Source: an uncultured Flavonifractor sp. (GTDB lineage: Bacteria > Bacillota > Clostridia > Oscillospirales > Oscillospiraceae). Taken from it: DNA of 5,638 nt. The stretch covers positions 1 to 5,638 of the forward strand of contig CANDFO010000105.1 of NCBI GenBank assembly GCA_947384055.1. The letters are read 5' to 3'. Of the stretch, positions 4,017-5,638 are shown piece by piece (position 1 is the first letter of the stretch; each line of letters opens with the position of its first letter). The notes below the pieces were generated by a model that did not search any database, had not been told where the DNA came from, and saw only the letters and a list, made by a program, of their open reading frames with translations. Made by a program: the position numbers and the translations under genes.

Positions 4017-5261
4017 TTGGCACAGGATGCGTATCGCGGCCCCTCTGACGACCAGGAGGTCCCCAGACCCCGGAACGGTCTTCCCCGTGAGGGTCCCCCC
4101 CGGCGGGAGGAACCGCCCCGCCGCCGGAAGCGCCGCCGCCGGGGGCTGGGCATTTTGGGCGCCCTGCTCTATGTGGTGTTCGTGCTGGGGGCCTCCGCTC
4201 TGCTGGCAGGTCTAGGCTGGACCTGGGCCTGCGACGTGCTGGCCCTGAATAAGGCAGAGCACTCTGCCGTCATCACCCTGCCCGGCGATATTTTCGCCGA
4301 TGAGGAGCGGGAGCGAAAGGAAACCGACGAGGATGGCGATACCACTGTCATCACCGAGACGGTGTCGGCAGCGGACATGGACTATGTGGCCGACCAGCTG
4401 GAGGCCCAGGGGCTTATTGAATATAAATTTGTTTTTAAGCTCTTTGCCGCCTTTACCCACGCCAAGTATAAGCTCTCTCCCGGCACCTATGAGCTCAATA
4501 CCGACATGGACTACCGGGCGCTGCTGGCCAGCATGGGCAAGTCCTCCTCCAACCGCCTGGTAACGCAGGTGACGATCCCGGAGGGAATGCGACTGGAACA
4601 GATCTTCACCTTGCTGGAGGAGAAGGGTGTGGCCCCCGCAGAGGATCTGCGGGAGACCGCCGCCAATTATGATTTCAAATTCTCTTTCCTGAAAGGGGTT
4701 CTTCCCCTGGGACAGGCTACCCGGCTGGAGGGCTATCTTTTCCCCGACACCTATGAGTTCTACATGGGTGAGGACCCGGTCAGCGCCCTGAACAAGATGA
4801 TTCTCCGTTTTGATCAGATTTTTACCGATGAGATGCGACGCCAAGCCGCCGATATGGGCATGAGCGTCCATGACATTGTCACCATTGCCTCCATGATCGA
4901 GAAGGAGACTGACGGCGGAGACCAGCAAAATATCGCCTCCGTCATCTATAACCGCCTCCTGCGGCCCAACAATGAGACGGCAGGCTACTTGAATATCGAC
5001 GCCACCATCGCCTATGTCACCGGCCGGGTGGTCACGCAGGCGGACTACCAGGGCGTGGACAGCCCCTATAACACTTACACCCATCAGGGCCTTCCTCCCG
5101 GCCCCATCGCCAGCCCCGGCAGCGTAGCTCTGCGCGCCGCCCTGGACCCGGCCAGCACCAAATACTATTTCTACGTGCTGGGTCCCGACGGGAAGCACCA
5201 GTTTACCGCTACCTTGGCGGAGCATGACCGCCTGGTCAATGAATACCAGAGCGGCGGCTGA
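4017..5261 (+). CDS. mltG: Endolytic murein transglycosylase MltG (YceG-like)
   Basis: The 414-residue inner-membrane enzyme cleaves nascent peptidoglycan glycan strands near the membrane and is thought to set strand length and release polymerised glycan. Residues 1-42 are a cytoplasmic Pro/Arg-rich tail with RRRKRRRR (35-42) before the membrane. One membrane helix spans about 43-66 (GLGILGALLYVVFVLGASAL). A charged linker (94-108, EERERKETDEDGD) leads to a LysM-like region (about 119-195), then the YceG catalytic domain: LEGYLFPDTYEF (237-248), IASMIEKET (290-298) with catalytic Glu295 by alignment to E. coli MltG, YNRL (311-314), LNIDATIAYVTG (325-336), SPYNTYTHQGLPPGPIASPG (349-368), and a C-terminal HQFTATLAEHDRLV. 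The start is TTG with AGGAG 10 bases upstream. The gene is divergent from the cysteine-rich gene, stands alone in this window, and ends at a strong hairpin terminator. Confidence 0.93.
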   Translation: MAQDAYRGPSDDQEVPRPRNGLPREGPPRREEPPRRRKRRRRGLGILGALLYVVFVLGASALLAGLGWTWACDVLALNKAEHSAVITLPGDIFADEERERKETDEDGDTTVITETVSAADMDYVADQLEAQGLIEYKFVFKLFAAFTHAKYKLSPGTYELNTDMDYRALLASMGKSSSNRLVTQVTIPEGMRLEQIFTLLEEKGVAPAEDLRETAANYDFKFSFLKGVLPLGQATRLEGYLFPDTYEFYMGEDPVSALNKMILRFDQIFTDEMRRQAADMGMSVHDIVTIASMIEKETDGGDQQNIASVIYNRLLRPNNETAGYLNIDATIAYVTGRVVTQADYQGVDSPYNTYTHQGLPPGPIASPGSVALRAALDPASTKYYFYVLGPDGKHQFTATLAEHDRLVNEYQSGG

Positions 5262-5283
5262 CTCTTTTTCCTGAAACAGGCCC

Positions 5284-5327
5284 AAAAAGGGGCCGGTCCG
5301 GGTTCTCGCACCCGGGCCGGCCCCTTT
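5284..5327 (+). terminator. Strong intrinsic terminator after mltG
   Basis: The stem is GGGGCCGGTCCGGGT (5289-5303) with ACCCGGGCCGGCCCC (5310-5324): 15 pairs, including one G-U, around the loop TCTCGC. It is flanked by AAAAA before and TTT after. It begins 22 bases past the mltG stop. The T tract is short, but the A/T flanks make the hairpin plausible in both directions, so it may also stop transcripts coming from the M18 gene. Confidence 0.85.
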
Positions 5328-5343
5328 GCCGTCACTCTGCGTT

Positions 5344-5442
5344 AAATCTCCTGCCATCCGCAAATCATTCATATAGTCGCCGCAGGGTTCAAAAGGAGCG
5401 ATTTGCTCCTTTTGAACCGCTTTGACTATAAATGCCGGTTCT
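5344..5442. repeat. Inverted-repeat intergenic element, copy 3 (left arm missing)
   Basis: The right end AATGCCGGTTCTTA (5431-5444) matches the ends of copies 1 and 2, and AAATCTCCTGCCATCCG (5344-5360) matches the core of copy 2 with one base deleted. Between these lies a nested hairpin: GGTTCAAAAGGAGC (5386-5399) with GCTCCTTTTGAACC (5405-5418), a perfect 14-bp stem with loop GATTT. It is enclosed by TATAGTC (5372-5378) with GACTATA (5424-5430), and beyond those by CATT/AATG. No good partner for the right end is found, so the left arm appears lost or very diverged, next to the mltG terminator. The right end touches the stop codon of the M18 gene. No T tract follows on either strand. Confidence 0.65.
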
Positions 5443-5638
5443 TATTTTGCCTCGTAAATCGCCTTCATGCCCCGGTAGGTCATATAGCAGTCCAGCTTGG
5501 AAACCGTCTCAAAGGGAGCGTGCATGCTCAGTACGGGAACGCCCGCATCCAGCGTGTCGATGTCCCGCTCAGCCATAAAGCCAGCCACGGTGCCGCCGCC
5601 GCCGGCGTCCACCTTGCCCAGCTCGGCCATCTGCCAGG
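5442..5638 (-). CDS. M18 family aminopeptidase, C-terminal part
   Basis: The gene enters from the right edge; 64 residues and the TAA stop (complement of 5442-5444) are visible, with the start outside the window. The segment opens WQMAELGKVDAGGGGT, the conserved substrate-loop motif of the M18 (aspartyl aminopeptidase-like) family, then carries DAGVPVLSMHAPFE, where the His of SMHAPFE corresponds to the last zinc ligand of the dinuclear site, and ends in a short helix YMTYRGMKAIYEAK. The enzyme would be a cytosolic, probably dodecameric, zinc aminopeptidase acting on N-terminal residues of peptides; specificity cannot be judged from this piece. It is convergent with mltG. The bacterial names apeA/apeB are used for relatives, but which one applies is not clear. 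Confidence 0.9.
   Translation of the reverse strand, partial: WQMAELGKVDAGGGGTVAGFMAERDIDTLDAGVPVLSMHAPFETVSKLDCYMTYRGMKAIYEAK

Noticed and set aside
3917..4153. N-terminal extension of the cysteine-rich frame to 4153
   Set aside because: It runs antisense through mltG and is Arg/Pro/Ser-rich. The ATG at 3916-3914 has its own Shine-Dalgarno and starts the coherent Gly/Cys sequence.
5284..5442. CRISPR array or tRNA-like structure in the mltG/M18 gap
   Set aside because: There are no regularly spaced direct repeats and no cloverleaf. The gap is explained by a terminator hairpin and an inverted-repeat element.

Overview
The window looks like a GC-rich Gram-positive chromosome of the class Clostridia, most likely an Oscillospiraceae/Ruminococcaceae-type gut anaerobe. 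The signs are a lipoprotein of the clostridial COG2984 transporter type, a TagA-type glycosyltransferase coupled to a dTMP kinase with a clostridial-looking lid, an M18 aminopeptidase with an SMHAPFE motif, GTG/TTG starts with strong Shine-Dalgarno sites, and a very cysteine-rich small protein of a kind found in these bacteria. The genus is inference.

Layout. Bases 1-500 (minus) are the N-terminal part of an ABC-transporter substrate-binding lipoprotein. Bases 501-835 are a divergent control region with a perfect TTGACA-N17-TATAAT promoter and a two-hairpin leader for the lipoprotein, and an extended -10 promoter facing right. Bases 836-2229 (plus) are a WecG/TagA/CpsF glycosyltransferase and a thymidylate kinase joined by an ATGA overlap. 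Bases 2412-3644 (plus) are a DJ-1/PfpI protein and 5-formyltetrahydrofolate cyclo-ligase. Bases 3719-3916 (minus) encode a 65-residue membrane-anchored protein with 21 cysteines. It is divergent from mltG (4017-5261, plus), an endolytic murein transglycosylase that ends at a strong intrinsic terminator. Bases 5442-5638 (minus) are the C-terminal end of an M18 aminopeptidase.

How they fit together: mostly housekeeping functions (envelope polymer synthesis, glycan-strand cleavage, dTTP supply, folate salvage, peptide turnover, uptake) in short operons, not one pathway. No phage, CRISPR, tRNA or rRNA is visible.

The most unusual content is not a classical gene. Three gaps that lie at gene 3' ends (2237-2372, 3621-3706, 5344-5442) carry related inverted-repeat elements. 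They share the right end AATRCSGGTTCTWA. The first two share a paired left arm, and their differences include three compensatory base-pair changes, which implies selection on, or inheritance of, a folded structure. Both divergent promoter gaps lack the element. The second point of interest is the cysteine-ladder protein, which has a possible sporulation (SigK-like) promoter.
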